Positions 17,720-25,672 of a stretch of 39,123 nucleotides of DNA are shown here, piece by piece. The DNA comes from Candidatus Aenigmatarchaeota archaeon (GTDB lineage: Archaea; Aenigmatarchaeota; Aenigmatarchaeia; Aenigmatarchaeales; Aenigmatarchaeaceae). Both the position numbers and the translations under genes were made by a program. The stretch lies in NCBI GenBank assembly GCA_018221065.1, contig JAAOXY010000082.1, forward strand, positions 1-39,123. The letters are read 5' to 3'. The notes below the pieces were generated by a model that was not told the origin of the DNA, did not search any database, and was given only the letters and a program-made list of their open reading frames with translations. Position 1 is the stretch's first letter. Every line of letters begins with the position of its first letter.

Positions 17720-18322
17720 ATGAATGATTATAATAAAGATAATTATGAGATCAAAAAATCTGATATTCATGGGCGTGGGGTTTTTTCAAATAAGAATTTT
17801 AGCGCAGGTGAATTGATTAATTTGGCTATTGATAATATGCAGGCAACACACTTCGGCGGATTCTTAAATCATTCTGATTCTCCAAATGCCGTTACAAGAA
17901 AAAATAAAAATAAGTATTATACTTTTGCTTTGGCTAGAATTAAACCAGGTGATGAAATAGCAGTTGATTATACTGTCAATAAAGATCTTGAGCAACCAGA
18001 ATCTACATGGAAATATCATCAAGAAGCTTCGCCAAATAATGGAGTATTCACTGATACAAATCCAAAAGTAGATGATGAAACTATTTCTTCTTTATATAAA
18101 GGGACTGTTCCTCAAGGAAAAAATGCTGAAGTAGAAGTTGATGACGATGTTGAAGAAAGCACAACTGCCAATCAACCAAATCCTGGTTTCGCTTCTGGGA
18201 TAGATAAGAGCCCGGACGATTCATATCTTAATCTTCTTAAAAAATCTATCAAACCAACAAAGATAGTAATCAATATAACTAAAGATAATAGGGGAGCTGA
18301 TCCTTATAATAAAGTTCACTAA
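17720..18322 (+). CDS. SET-domain protein (200 aa)
   Basis: Residues about 10-87 hold a compact SET domain: IHGRGVFSNKNFSAGELI, GGFLNHSDSPNA (NHS at 50-52) and IKPGDEIAVDYT (DY at 83-84), the residues that bind S-adenosylmethionine and the target Lys in protein lysine methyltransferases. The C-terminal 110 residues are acidic and low-complexity, perhaps a substrate tether. SET genes are known in some large phages, but the target here is unknown. It is a single plus-strand gene between minus-strand units, with its own P2 copy and palindrome. Confidence 0.85.
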   Translation: MNDYNKDNYEIKKSDIHGRGVFSNKNFSAGELINLAIDNMQATHFGGFLNHSDSPNAVTRKNKNKYYTFALARIKPGDEIAVDYTVNKDLEQPESTWKYHQEASPNNGVFTDTNPKVDDETISSLYKGTVPQGKNAEVEVDDDVEESTTANQPNPGFASGIDKSPDDSYLNLLKKSIKPTKIVINITKDNRGADPYNKVH

Positions 18323-18361
18323 AAAATACCACACATAATAGTAACCATGTGTAGTATTTTT
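18321..18361. terminator. bidirectional intrinsic terminator
   Basis: AATAC-C-ACACAT pairs with ATGTGT-A-GTATT, flanked by A-run and T-run, between the convergent SET gene and the 18371 gene. Confidence 0.8.
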
Positions 18362-18370
18362 GTTTCTCTC

Positions 18371-18538
18371 CTATTTAGACGATTTCCTGTGATGTGTTGA
18401 TTTTCTCTTTTTGGATTTTTTTCTCTTTGCTTTTGCCTGGAATCTTGCTTCCATTCGTTTCTCTCTGGCTCTGGCGTTCAGTATTGTTACCACCGTACTA
18501 AACGAAAGCAATCCAATGTAAAACCACATTTTTCCCAT
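18371..18538 (-). CDS. small membrane protein with basic tail (55 aa)
   Basis: The start at 18538 follows AAAAGGGGGATAAATACT. MGKMWFYIGLLSFSTVVTILNA is one membrane segment; the rest is strongly basic (KAKRKKSKKRKSTHHRKSSK), probably cytoplasmic and nucleic-acid- or membrane-surface-binding. No family recognised. Confidence 0.6.
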   Translation of the reverse strand: MGKMWFYIGLLSFSTVVTILNARAREKRMEARFQAKAKRKKSKKRKSTHHRKSSK

Positions 18539-18554
18539 AGTATTTATCCCCCTT

Positions 18555-18740
18555 TTAATTAAACATTTTGAGTCTAGGTTGTGTGAAGACCAGGTCACCA
18601 TTCCTCGGATTTATAACATAATCTTCATATATTTCAAGCGTTCGGAATTTTGGTTTTGTCTCTCTTGGGATGAAATGGAACATCTGGTCAAAGGCTAGAA
18701 ACAAACCGGATAGTAATATTATAAATACTGAAATAGTCAT
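18555..18740 (-). CDS. small membrane protein (61 aa)
   Basis: The ATG at 18740 follows AAGGAGGTATTTGCT; a GTG frame upstream is less likely. A hydrophobic N-terminus (MTISVFIILLSGLFLAF) precedes a soluble part with RTLEIYEDYVINPRNGDLVF. Could be a secreted or anchored protein. First gene after P1 copy 12. Confidence 0.6.
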   Translation of the reverse strand: MTISVFIILLSGLFLAFDQMFHFIPRETKPKFRTLEIYEDYVINPRNGDLVFTQPRLKMFN

Positions 18741-18767
18741 AGCAAATACCTCCTTAGATTTATTCAC

Positions 18768-18787
18768 TAATTAATATATATAGTAAT
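18768..18787 (-). promoter_or_regulatory. P1 promoter-like repeat, copy 12
   Basis: Minus-strand TTACTATATATATTAATTAGTG, about 30 nt upstream of the 18740 start and back to back with P2 copy 2. Confidence 0.75.
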
Positions 18788-18792
18788 TCATT

Positions 18793-18815
18793 TTAAATAA
18801 GAACAAATATAATGA
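18793..18815 (+). promoter_or_regulatory. P2 promoter-like repeat, copy 2
   Basis: TTAAATAAGAACAAATATAATGAGG: the AGAACAAA box then TATAAT. It points right and is divergent from P1 copy 12, so both promoter classes meet here. Confidence 0.65.
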
Positions 18816-18824
18816 GGTAAAAAC

Positions 18825-18986
18825 ATGAGAGAATCTTTTCCAAAAAAAGTTATAAGAGAGTTAAAACAGATGTTAGAAGATGCCCCCTTTCCGGATGAGG
18901 GATCTAAAAAAGATAGTAATGATGTTTTAGATGTTTTAGGGTGGAGACTTAATCTGGATGCTGAAGAAGATTCTGAGGAAGAGTGA
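18825..18986 (+). CDS. small acidic hypothetical protein (53 aa)
   Basis: Preceded by AATGAGGTAAAAAC. MRESFPKKVIRELKQMLEDAPFPDEGSKKDSNDVLDVLGWRLNLDAEEDSEEE: a helical start and a very acidic end. It is flanked by two P2 copies, so it forms a one-gene unit. No family recognised. Confidence 0.6.
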   Translation: MRESFPKKVIRELKQMLEDAPFPDEGSKKDSNDVLDVLGWRLNLDAEEDSEEE

Positions 18987-18994
18987 ATCTTTTT

Positions 18995-19018
18995 AAATAT
19001 TAGAACAAAATCTAAATT
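18995..19018 (+). promoter_or_regulatory. P2 promoter-like repeat, copy 3
   Basis: AATATTAGAACAAAATCTAAATTCA, 15 nt before the 19033 start. Shares the full AGAACAAA-A-TCTAAATTC tail with copy 4 (ATATAAATTC). Confidence 0.7.
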
Positions 19019-19032
19019 CACTTGGGGGTACT

Positions 19033-19479
19033 ATGATTAAAAGTCTTTCTATAATTTTATTGATATTATTGTTTGCAACAACTGGGATGAGTGCACCTTT
19101 ATCATCACAGCCGAATATACTCAAAGAACAACCAATTCAATCTACTTTTTTATATCATGTTTTTATTCTAGACCAAGAAATTATTCCAGCAATTTATAGA
19201 TATTTTGACTTATCAAACTTTAAAAAAGCTCCAACCATAGAGCAGCAAAAAGAAATTGGTAAAAATATAGAGACTGTATTTTCAGCATATACAGCCAAGT
19301 ATAAATTAGATAAGATGAAGGTAACTTTACAGCTTGTGGATAATGATACAAAATTGATGCTTTTTGTATATTTTTATGAATACAACTCAAGAAGTTCACA
19401 ATATACACTTGCTTCTATAGGCCGGCAAATTCCAATTTTTAAAATGATTAACAATTTTGAACTTGAAACTATGGAGTGA
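19033..19479 (+). CDS. secreted hypothetical protein (148 aa)
   Basis: Starts after GGGGGTACT. MIKSLSIILLILLFATTGMSA is a signal peptide (cleavage after about Ala21). The mature domain is mixed alpha/beta (TVFSAYTAKYKLDKMKVTLQLVDNDTKLMLFVYFYEY) without Cys. First gene of a unit with the coiled-coil, PAS and glycan genes. Exported, function unknown. Confidence 0.65.
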   Translation: MIKSLSIILLILLFATTGMSAPLSSQPNILKEQPIQSTFLYHVFILDQEIIPAIYRYFDLSNFKKAPTIEQQKEIGKNIETVFSAYTAKYKLDKMKVTLQLVDNDTKLMLFVYFYEYNSRSSQYTLASIGRQIPIFKMINNFELETME

Positions 19480-19484
19480 TCGAT

Positions 19485-19889
19485 ATGACTGCAGATGACA
19501 AATACTTGACAAAAAATGATTTGGCGTTACTAATGGAAAGTTATCAGAATATGTTTTTAATGCATAAAAATATTTTAGATCAACAAAGTGATATGAGCGA
19601 TGATCTGAAGAAAATTATAGATACACAAAATGAGATTGTAAAAGGTCAATCTACAGACCTTAATGAAATAGGTAAAATTGTTAATACGTTAGATTCACTT
19701 TCCAGCAAGTTGGAAAAGACATACGATAGTTTAGATACAACAGAGGGAAAATTGATAGAAAAGATAGATCAGCATAATGTCGAGCTTGTAAAATTTGCTG
19801 GGTCTATAACTAATAAAGTTTATTTAGCATGGGTGGGTAGTGCCACTGTTATTTTGGGTCTTATAGGTTTATTTCTTAAATTAAGTTAA
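19485..19889 (+). CDS. coiled-coil protein with C-terminal membrane anchor (134 aa)
   Basis: I choose the ATG at 19485 (TGGAG 8 nt before) over a GTG at 19476. Residues about 10-100 are helical and coiled-coil-like (LDSLSSKLEKTYDSLDTTEGKLIEKIDQHN); residues about 112-132 form a membrane segment (VYLAWVGSATVILGLIGLFL). A tail-anchored protein next to a PAS protein. No family recognised. Confidence 0.65.
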   Translation: MTADDKYLTKNDLALLMESYQNMFLMHKNILDQQSDMSDDLKKIIDTQNEIVKGQSTDLNEIGKIVNTLDSLSSKLEKTYDSLDTTEGKLIEKIDQHNVELVKFAGSITNKVYLAWVGSATVILGLIGLFLKLS

Positions 19890-19904
19890 GAGGACGAAAA
19901 AAGC

Positions 19905-20441
19905 ATGGAGAAATTAAAAAAAGAACTTGAAGAAACAAAGAAAGAATTAGAAAAAACTAAAACTGCTATTTGGGATATGATGAATTATTCTAGTATGTTT
20001 GTTTTAATTCTTGACGATAAAATGTGTATTCAATTTATCAACTGGAGTTTAGCTACAGCACTTGGTTTTAAAAATGAAGACGAGCCTCTTGGAAAATGTT
20101 GGTTGGATTTTATTCCAATAGAGCAGAGAGAAATTATATCAGGAATACATAATTCAATTAAAAATGCCGACGAAGAAAAACATAGAGAAATGATAAACGA
20201 TATTAAATGTGTCAATGGAGATGTGATGTCTATAAAATGGTTTAATACTAAAATAAACCGTGAACATGAATGGACTTTTAGTTTTGGTTTAGTAGTGGAA
20301 GCAGCCAATCAGGTTACAGAGGAATCTCTTAGATCATATTATCATGATATTATTCAGAAAGATCGAACTGCAATTTTGTCACTGAGGGATAAAATATTGA
20401 ACGGGTCTGTAACTCAAGATGTAGGCGAACCAAAACTTTAA
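19905..20441 (+). CDS. PAS-domain protein (178 aa)
   Basis: A Lys/Glu-rich coiled coil (residues 1-20) is followed by a PAS fold (about 25-130): MFVLILDDKMCIQFINWSLATALGF, GKCWLDFIPIEQRE and later strands (VMSIKWFNTKINRE, WTFSFGLVVEA). There is no kinase, cyclase or DNA-binding domain, so it would work by binding a ligand or a partner. PAS proteins are uncommon in phages. Its neighbour is a tail-anchored coiled-coil protein, so they may form a sensor pair; that is inference. Confidence 0.75.
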   Translation: MEKLKKELEETKKELEKTKTAIWDMMNYSSMFVLILDDKMCIQFINWSLATALGFKNEDEPLGKCWLDFIPIEQREIISGIHNSIKNADEEKHREMINDIKCVNGDVMSIKWFNTKINREHEWTFSFGLVVEAANQVTEESLRSYYHDIIQKDRTAILSLRDKILNGSVTQDVGEPKL

Positions 20442-20459
20442 TACACGAAAGGAACAACA

Positions 20460-23105
20460 ATGAATTTAAAGAAGATGCTAAAAATTGAAGGGGAGAATTT
20501 AGATGGTGAAATTAAGAAAAGGAATGATGCTAAAGAGGTATTAATATCAGTTAAATATGCTGATGGTCATATTCATCACATCCTACCAGATGAGACAGTA
20601 TCAAAAGAATTAGTTGAAGATGCTGCATCACAAGTCAATCTAGAGTTTTCCAAAGCAATTGAAAACCTCCCACCAGATGAAATCGTTTTTAAAAACCGTC
20701 AAGCGATTGGCGACATCTTAACCATGACAGCAGGAATACGAGATTTTAAAAGCGCTTTCCCAAATACCAGAGTTGGAGTAATAACAACTGCTATGCATCT
20801 CTGGGATCACAACCCTCATATTGATCATAACTTTAAAGACCCTGAAAAAATTTTAGAGATAGGACCGGGGTTTGCTACAAATAAATCAAACCTATGGAAT
20901 CTACATATGTGTAATGCCTTCCGTATGGATATAGAAAACAAACTTCATATTTCATTTCCACAGGGACCAATACGTCCAGATATATGGATGACACAAGAAG
21001 AATATAAACGACCGCCCTTGATTGATGGTCCATATTGGTTGTTTGTTTATGGTGGAGAACCTGGTTGGCCTGCCAAGCAATACCATTTATGGCAAAGAGT
21101 AATAAACATACTAAAAGATGATATTAAGATTGTTCAGCTTGGAGTTAAGGGTCATCCATATCCGCATCTTGATAATACAGTTGATTATATTGGAAAAACT
21201 GAAGATAGAAACACTGGTCTTAGAGATCTTTTTAATTTGTTTTTACATGCTCAAGGGTCGCTTGGTTTAGTTTCCATGCATATGCATTTAAGTGCTGCAT
21301 TTGGAAACCCCTGTGTAGTTGTTGCTGGAGCGCGTGAACCTGCATGGTTTACAAACTATTTTGGACATCAGTATATTCAATCAAATGGTACTATGTTTTG
21401 TGGTGATCATACAGCATGTTGGAAGTGTAAACTTGAAGGATGTCGTAATCTTATAGATAGTAAGATACCAAAATGTGTTGAGGTAATTGAACCTGAGGAA
21501 ATTGCTGATGGTGTTAGAAAGTATTATAGAGGTGGAAGATTAGAGTATGGGAAAAAGATTCCTAATAAATTTTTTAAGAATATAACCCAAGAATCAAGAG
21601 TGTTTGTCGCTCCAAAAACTGAACAAATCGATAATGACTATTTAAAGAAATGGGGATTCAAATGGGGTGGAGGATGCCTTACAGATAGAGATTGGATGTT
21701 TATGAAAGAGGCTATCAAAAAATATAAAGTTAAAAAGATTCTTGAGTTTGGTGCTGGTTTATCATCTCTATTGTTTGGAACCGTTGCTGATCATATAGTT
21801 ACTTATGAAACAATGCCAGGATGGATAAAGAAAGTAGAGCCATTTAAAACTCCAAAGAATACATTTTTGCTTTGGGATGGAAAAACAATTCCTTCTGTAG
21901 ATAAGTTTGATATGGTATTTGTAGATGGTCCGTCTGGTGGGGAAAATAGACAATGGTCAATCAAATATGCATCTGAACGTGCTGATCTGGTTATCGTTCA
22001 TGACGCAGGACGTGTTCCTGAAAGAGAATGGCAAGCCAAGTATCTTGAACCTGAATTTGAGTTAATAGCTAAAGGCGGGCATCGATGTCACATGTGGAAA
22101 AGAAGAACAGCGATTGTAGTCGATACATCGAAACCATTAGCAAGAATGTTAACCACATGTAGAGGTTATGGTGGAAGCGAAAGATCTACTATCAATATAA
22201 TGCAAATGTTATTAGATAAAGGCTATAGAGTAGAATTAGTACCAACCGGAAATATTAGTGGAGAGTATTTGAAAAATATTCCAGAGGGAGTAGTTAAACA
22301 GAATTGGGGACCTATATTAACAGAACCATCTGATTTGACAGTTTTTTATACAAGCGATACAATATGGAGTTTTAATAAAGAACCATATACTACATTTATG
22401 CCATATCTAAATACAAAAAGAAAGGTCATGGTTTTAAACTATAAAATCGGTGGAGCTGGAAATGTGGATTGGACTTTCGGTTGGGATAAATATTTATTCT
22501 TAAATTCTGAACATGAAGGGGAGATGATTAAGAGGATTCCACAAGCTGTAACTAAGGTGTTGGCACCACCAACTGATTTAACTGAATTTTTTAAAGTTCA
22601 ACCATATTATGGATTCCCTCTAAAACTGATCCGGCATAGTAGTCAAGGAGATAATAAATATCCTGATTATATGAATGATATGATAGAGAATATATTAGAA
22701 ATAAATCCGGGGATTGAGTTTCATTTTATGCCCCCAAGATCAGATTGTATGGTTCATCCACAAGTCCATAAATATGCAAAGAATCAACCTCCTGTATATG
22801 AGTTTCTGAAAAATGGAAATTGCTTCTTCTATCATTTACCCAATAATTATACTGAAGGAGGTCCTCGCACAATTGTAGAAGCTCATGCTTCTGGTTTATC
22901 AGTAATATGTGATAATCACTCTGGACCAAAAGATAGAGTTACAGATGAAACGGGTTGGCTGTGTAATAGTCAAGAAGATTATTTAGAAGTTATAAAAGAG
23001 ATTATAAATAAACCAGAACTTCTCAGGATTAAAGGAGAAGCTGCCAGAGAAAGAGCTAGAAAAGAATTTATTCCAGAAAAATGGATAGAGGAGATATTAA
23101 CATGA
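20460..23105 (+). CDS. trifunctional glycan enzyme: GT9-like, SAM-type and GT4-like domains (881 aa)
   Basis: Three domains in one chain. Residues about 75-370: a GT9 (heptosyltransferase-like) fold with FKNRQAIGDILTMTAGI, LGLVSMHMHLSAAFGNPCVVV and a Cys cluster (CGDHTACWKCKLEGC). Residues about 395-560: a class I SAM-type domain (KKILEFGAGLSSLLFGTVAD … FDMVFVDGPSGG … VIVHDAG). Residues about 565-880: a GT4-type glycosyltransferase with GYGGSERSTINIMQ near its start and EGGPRTIVEAHASGLSV near its end. It probably builds and modifies a glycan on virion or host surface. The substrates cannot be told from sequence. Confidence 0.8.
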   Translation: MNLKKMLKIEGENLDGEIKKRNDAKEVLISVKYADGHIHHILPDETVSKELVEDAASQVNLEFSKAIENLPPDEIVFKNRQAIGDILTMTAGIRDFKSAFPNTRVGVITTAMHLWDHNPHIDHNFKDPEKILEIGPGFATNKSNLWNLHMCNAFRMDIENKLHISFPQGPIRPDIWMTQEEYKRPPLIDGPYWLFVYGGEPGWPAKQYHLWQRVINILKDDIKIVQLGVKGHPYPHLDNTVDYIGKTEDRNTGLRDLFNLFLHAQGSLGLVSMHMHLSAAFGNPCVVVAGAREPAWFTNYFGHQYIQSNGTMFCGDHTACWKCKLEGCRNLIDSKIPKCVEVIEPEEIADGVRKYYRGGRLEYGKKIPNKFFKNITQESRVFVAPKTEQIDNDYLKKWGFKWGGGCLTDRDWMFMKEAIKKYKVKKILEFGAGLSSLLFGTVADHIVTYETMPGWIKKVEPFKTPKNTFLLWDGKTIPSVDKFDMVFVDGPSGGENRQWSIKYASERADLVIVHDAGRVPEREWQAKYLEPEFELIAKGGHRCHMWKRRTAIVVDTSKPLARMLTTCRGYGGSERSTINIMQMLLDKGYRVELVPTGNISGEYLKNIPEGVVKQNWGPILTEPSDLTVFYTSDTIWSFNKEPYTTFMPYLNTKRKVMVLNYKIGGAGNVDWTFGWDKYLFLNSEHEGEMIKRIPQAVTKVLAPPTDLTEFFKVQPYYGFPLKLIRHSSQGDNKYPDYMNDMIENILEINPGIEFHFMPPRSDCMVHPQVHKYAKNQPPVYEFLKNGNCFFYHLPNNYTEGGPRTIVEAHASGLSVICDNHSGPKDRVTDETGWLCNSQEDYLEVIKEIINKPELLRIKGEAARERARKEFIPEKWIEEILT

Positions 23106-23278
23106 AAGTAAAAGTTGGAGATAAAGTTTATGATGGGAACGATGTTCCTGTAATGGTTATTTTAAGAAAAGAGGATAAGGAGAATATTAAAAACATGCAT
23201 CCTGACGCAACAAAGTATTGTTCGTATCCAGAATCAATGACTGTTAAGGAAGTTCAGGAATGGATGAAAACTGAATAG
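23102..23278 (+). CDS. small protein in the glycan cluster (58 aa)
   Basis: The start at 23102 follows GATAGAGGAGATATTAAC and overlaps the end of the glycan enzyme. MKVKVGDKVYDGNDVPVMVILRKEDKENIKNMHPDATKYCSYPESMTVKEVQEWM looks like a small beta-barrel. I recall similar short proteins next to phage glycan genes but cannot name the family. Confidence 0.6.
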   Translation: MKVKVGDKVYDGNDVPVMVILRKEDKENIKNMHPDATKYCSYPESMTVKEVQEWMKTE

Positions 23279-23290
23279 AAAGGAGAAAAA

Positions 23291-23896
23291 ATGAATCTAA
23301 TAATTTCGCCTCATATTGATGATGAGGTAATAGGTTGTGGAGGAATGATTGATAAATGTGAAGAAGCATCATATGTTTATTTTTGTGGTGTTGAGGATTT
23401 TCATGAAATAAGTCAGTATGACAGATTAAAAGAAGTTAAAGATGTATCAGAATTCTTGAGCTATGAATGTGAAGTAAACCTTTTTTCGGTTGTTAATGGT
23501 TATAAAGTAGTAGATTTTATTGATATTTTTCAGGAAGTTATTAAGAGAGTAAAACCTGATAAAATATTTATTCCATATGCTTCTTATAACCAGGATCATC
23601 AAGCAGTTTATCATGCTGCTATGATAGCTTTGAGACCACATGACAGAAACTTCTTTGTTAAAAAAGTTCTGACATATGAGGGGATTGGAGCATTTCAATG
23701 GATGAACAATGATTATAAAGTTAATCATTTTGTTCCTATTAATGTTGATACAAAAGAATTAGCTTATGGTCTTCATAAGTCTCAAGTAAGAGAATTTAGA
23801 TCTATGAAGCATGTTAGAGCTTTAGCAGAATTAAGAGGATCACAAATTGGTGTTCCTTATGCTGAAGCATTTATAATAGAAAGGTGGGTAGAATAA
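23291..23896 (+). CDS. PIG-L/LmbE-type deacetylase (201 aa)
   Basis: The N-terminus MNLIISPHIDDEVIGCGG carries the zinc and catalytic motif of the family (H8, D10, D11), and QDHQAVYHAA (H103, H108) supplies the third metal ligand and its neighbour. These enzymes remove acetyl groups from N-acetyl sugars or related conjugates. The length is at the lower end for the family. The context is the glycan cluster; it probably deacetylates an amino sugar, after which the next gene could add another acyl group. Confidence 0.85.
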   Translation: MNLIISPHIDDEVIGCGGMIDKCEEASYVYFCGVEDFHEISQYDRLKEVKDVSEFLSYECEVNLFSVVNGYKVVDFIDIFQEVIKRVKPDKIFIPYASYNQDHQAVYHAAMIALRPHDRNFFVKKVLTYEGIGAFQWMNNDYKVNHFVPINVDTKELAYGLHKSQVREFRSMKHVRALAELRGSQIGVPYAEAFIIERWVE

Positions 23897-24663
23897 TGGG
23901 ATTAGTAGAAAGGAAGTATGGTCATTTATTAGAAATAGCTTTGGAGTTGGGAAAGACATCTTCAGTATTAAGAGTTGAAGATAATAGTTTTACATATGCT
24001 AGAAATCCGCAATATCTTTCAAAGTTAAAAGATACAAAGAAAAATGTTCAGGTTATGGTACCTTTTCCTATATATAAAGAAGCTGAACAGTTACCAATGA
24101 ATGTTGATGTTCACTTTATAGATGGAGAAGATAATATAGAATATATATGGGCTTATATTCATAATGAAGTTAATAAAGACGTTGAACCAGCTCCTATCAT
24201 TATTGGAAATAATTGTTATATACATGAAACTGCAATTATTGGAGTTCATGGAAATACATATGCTCTGGCTCCAGATGGAAGTCGTATTCACTTAAAAGAA
24301 ATTGGCGGGGTTCGTCTTGAAGATGATGTAGATGTCGAAGCTTTGTCAATTGTCCATAGATCATGTTTTAATAATACAGTTATTGGTAAAGGTTCTAAGG
24401 TATGTGTTAAATGTAATATTGGACATAATGTTAGAATAGGAAAAAATTCATTAATAGCTCCTGGAGTCTTATTAGGCGGAGGCACTACAGTAGGGGATAA
24501 TTGTTTTATATGGCAAGGGGTTATTACCCGAAGTTATATAAATATTTGTGATAATGCAATTGTGGGAGCGGGTTCTGTAGTTCTACATGATCTAAGGGAG
24601 CCGGGAATATATATTGGCTCTCCAGCTAGGTATGTAAAACCATATGATGAAACTTTGAGGTAA
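23896..24663 (+). CDS. left-handed beta-helix acyltransferase (255 aa)
   Basis: I use ATG at 23896, overlapping the previous stop as TAATG. Residues about 95-240 have hexapeptide repeats ([LIV]-G-x4) such as IGKGSKVCVKCNIGHNVRIGKNSLIAPGVLLGG, the LpxA/LpxD-type fold for sugar acyl transfer. The N-terminal 90 residues are a separate alpha/beta domain, an LpxD-like layout. Follows the deacetylase, so de- and re-acylation of the same sugar is plausible. Confidence 0.8.
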   Translation: MGLVERKYGHLLEIALELGKTSSVLRVEDNSFTYARNPQYLSKLKDTKKNVQVMVPFPIYKEAEQLPMNVDVHFIDGEDNIEYIWAYIHNEVNKDVEPAPIIIGNNCYIHETAIIGVHGNTYALAPDGSRIHLKEIGGVRLEDDVDVEALSIVHRSCFNNTVIGKGSKVCVKCNIGHNVRIGKNSLIAPGVLLGGGTTVGDNCFIWQGVITRSYINICDNAIVGAGSVVLHDLREPGIYIGSPARYVKPYDETLR

Positions 24664-24666
24664 ATT

Positions 24667-25671
24667 ATGAAAATAGTTGTAGAAGATGTGTTTGGAAAAA
24701 ATCAGTTTAATGCCTGTAAAGAATATAATAGAAGATTGGACGTTATGGAAATTAACATATCAAAGATACATAACAGTTCAAGTAAATCGAGATTTAAAGA
24801 AGGAACTTATGAAAGATGGTATAGGGAGGCTAATACTATTTATATGAATAATAAAAGAGATCAAGATCTGTTTGATAAACTGGGAAAAGATTTATGTGTT
24901 GTTATACCCTCTCATAGATATCAGAGAGTTTGGTTAAAGGCATGTTTGGAAGGAGTTTCTAAGCTTGGCTACTTTTCTATACTGGCTTATGATAATCCAT
25001 TTTTTCAACCAGCTCATAAATTAGATGCAATGCTTCCATCTCCAGCAACTCTTATGTTGGCTGATTATTTATCTTTCAAACCAAGGACTTATCATAGTGG
25101 GGTTGGTTTTCCTCATCTGTGGAATATGTTGTTTGCTGTTACTCAAGCACAGGCGTTTGGTTTTAAATATATATTTTGTATCAATGGTGACTTTATTATG
25201 GAGAGGCCAGAGAATTTTGAACAGCTAAGAGATATGTTGGGGGATGGAGATATATTTCCTTTGGCATGGGATCCAAAAAGACCAACTTGTGGAACTGCTG
25301 CCTTTATAGCAAAAACTGACCATCAGGTAGAATTTTGGAGAAATTATGCGAAAACCTTTTATCAAAATATGGGAAACGCCGAAGCAAGGCTTGGGAAATA
25401 TTATACAAAGAAGAAATTAAAAGTGGTCCATTTTGAGCCAGGCTCTTTATCACATCAGATGCCTAACCCTAAATCTACATGGTATAATACTATTGGTTTG
25501 AGGCATTTACATGCAGAGCATAAAATAAGAAAATGGAATAGGCAAGAACCCATTGAAGAAAAATATTTCGAGAAACAATTTTTTCCTCCTCCCGGAAAGA
25601 ATATAATAGAGCAATATTGGAGGACTGGAGATAAGAAATTTCTTAAGCAATGGTGGGGAAAAGGAAAATAA
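24667..25671 (+). CDS. GT-A-like glycosyltransferase (334 aa)
   Basis: After about 75 variable residues, DLCVVIPSHRYQRVWLKACLEGVSKLGYFSILAYDNPF starts a Rossmann-like glycosyltransferase domain. KYIFCINGDFIMERPENF holds a probable metal-binding DxD-like site (NGD). The C-terminus (residues 270-334) is basic and aromatic. Sits between the acyltransferase and the radical SAM gene with short gaps, so it belongs to the same pathway. Confidence 0.7.
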   Translation: MKIVVEDVFGKNQFNACKEYNRRLDVMEINISKIHNSSSKSRFKEGTYERWYREANTIYMNNKRDQDLFDKLGKDLCVVIPSHRYQRVWLKACLEGVSKLGYFSILAYDNPFFQPAHKLDAMLPSPATLMLADYLSFKPRTYHSGVGFPHLWNMLFAVTQAQAFGFKYIFCINGDFIMERPENFEQLRDMLGDGDIFPLAWDPKRPTCGTAAFIAKTDHQVEFWRNYAKTFYQNMGNAEARLGKYYTKKKLKVVHFEPGSLSHQMPNPKSTWYNTIGLRHLHAEHKIRKWNRQEPIEEKYFEKQFFPPPGKNIIEQYWRTGDKKFLKQWWGKGK

Positions 25672-25672
25672 T

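Noticed and set aside
2497..18787. P1 repeats as CRISPR or integron attC sites
   Set aside because: Spacing varies from 79 nt to over 4 kb, spacers are genes, and the motif is too short and not a hairpin; a promoter fits better. No integrase or cas gene is visible.
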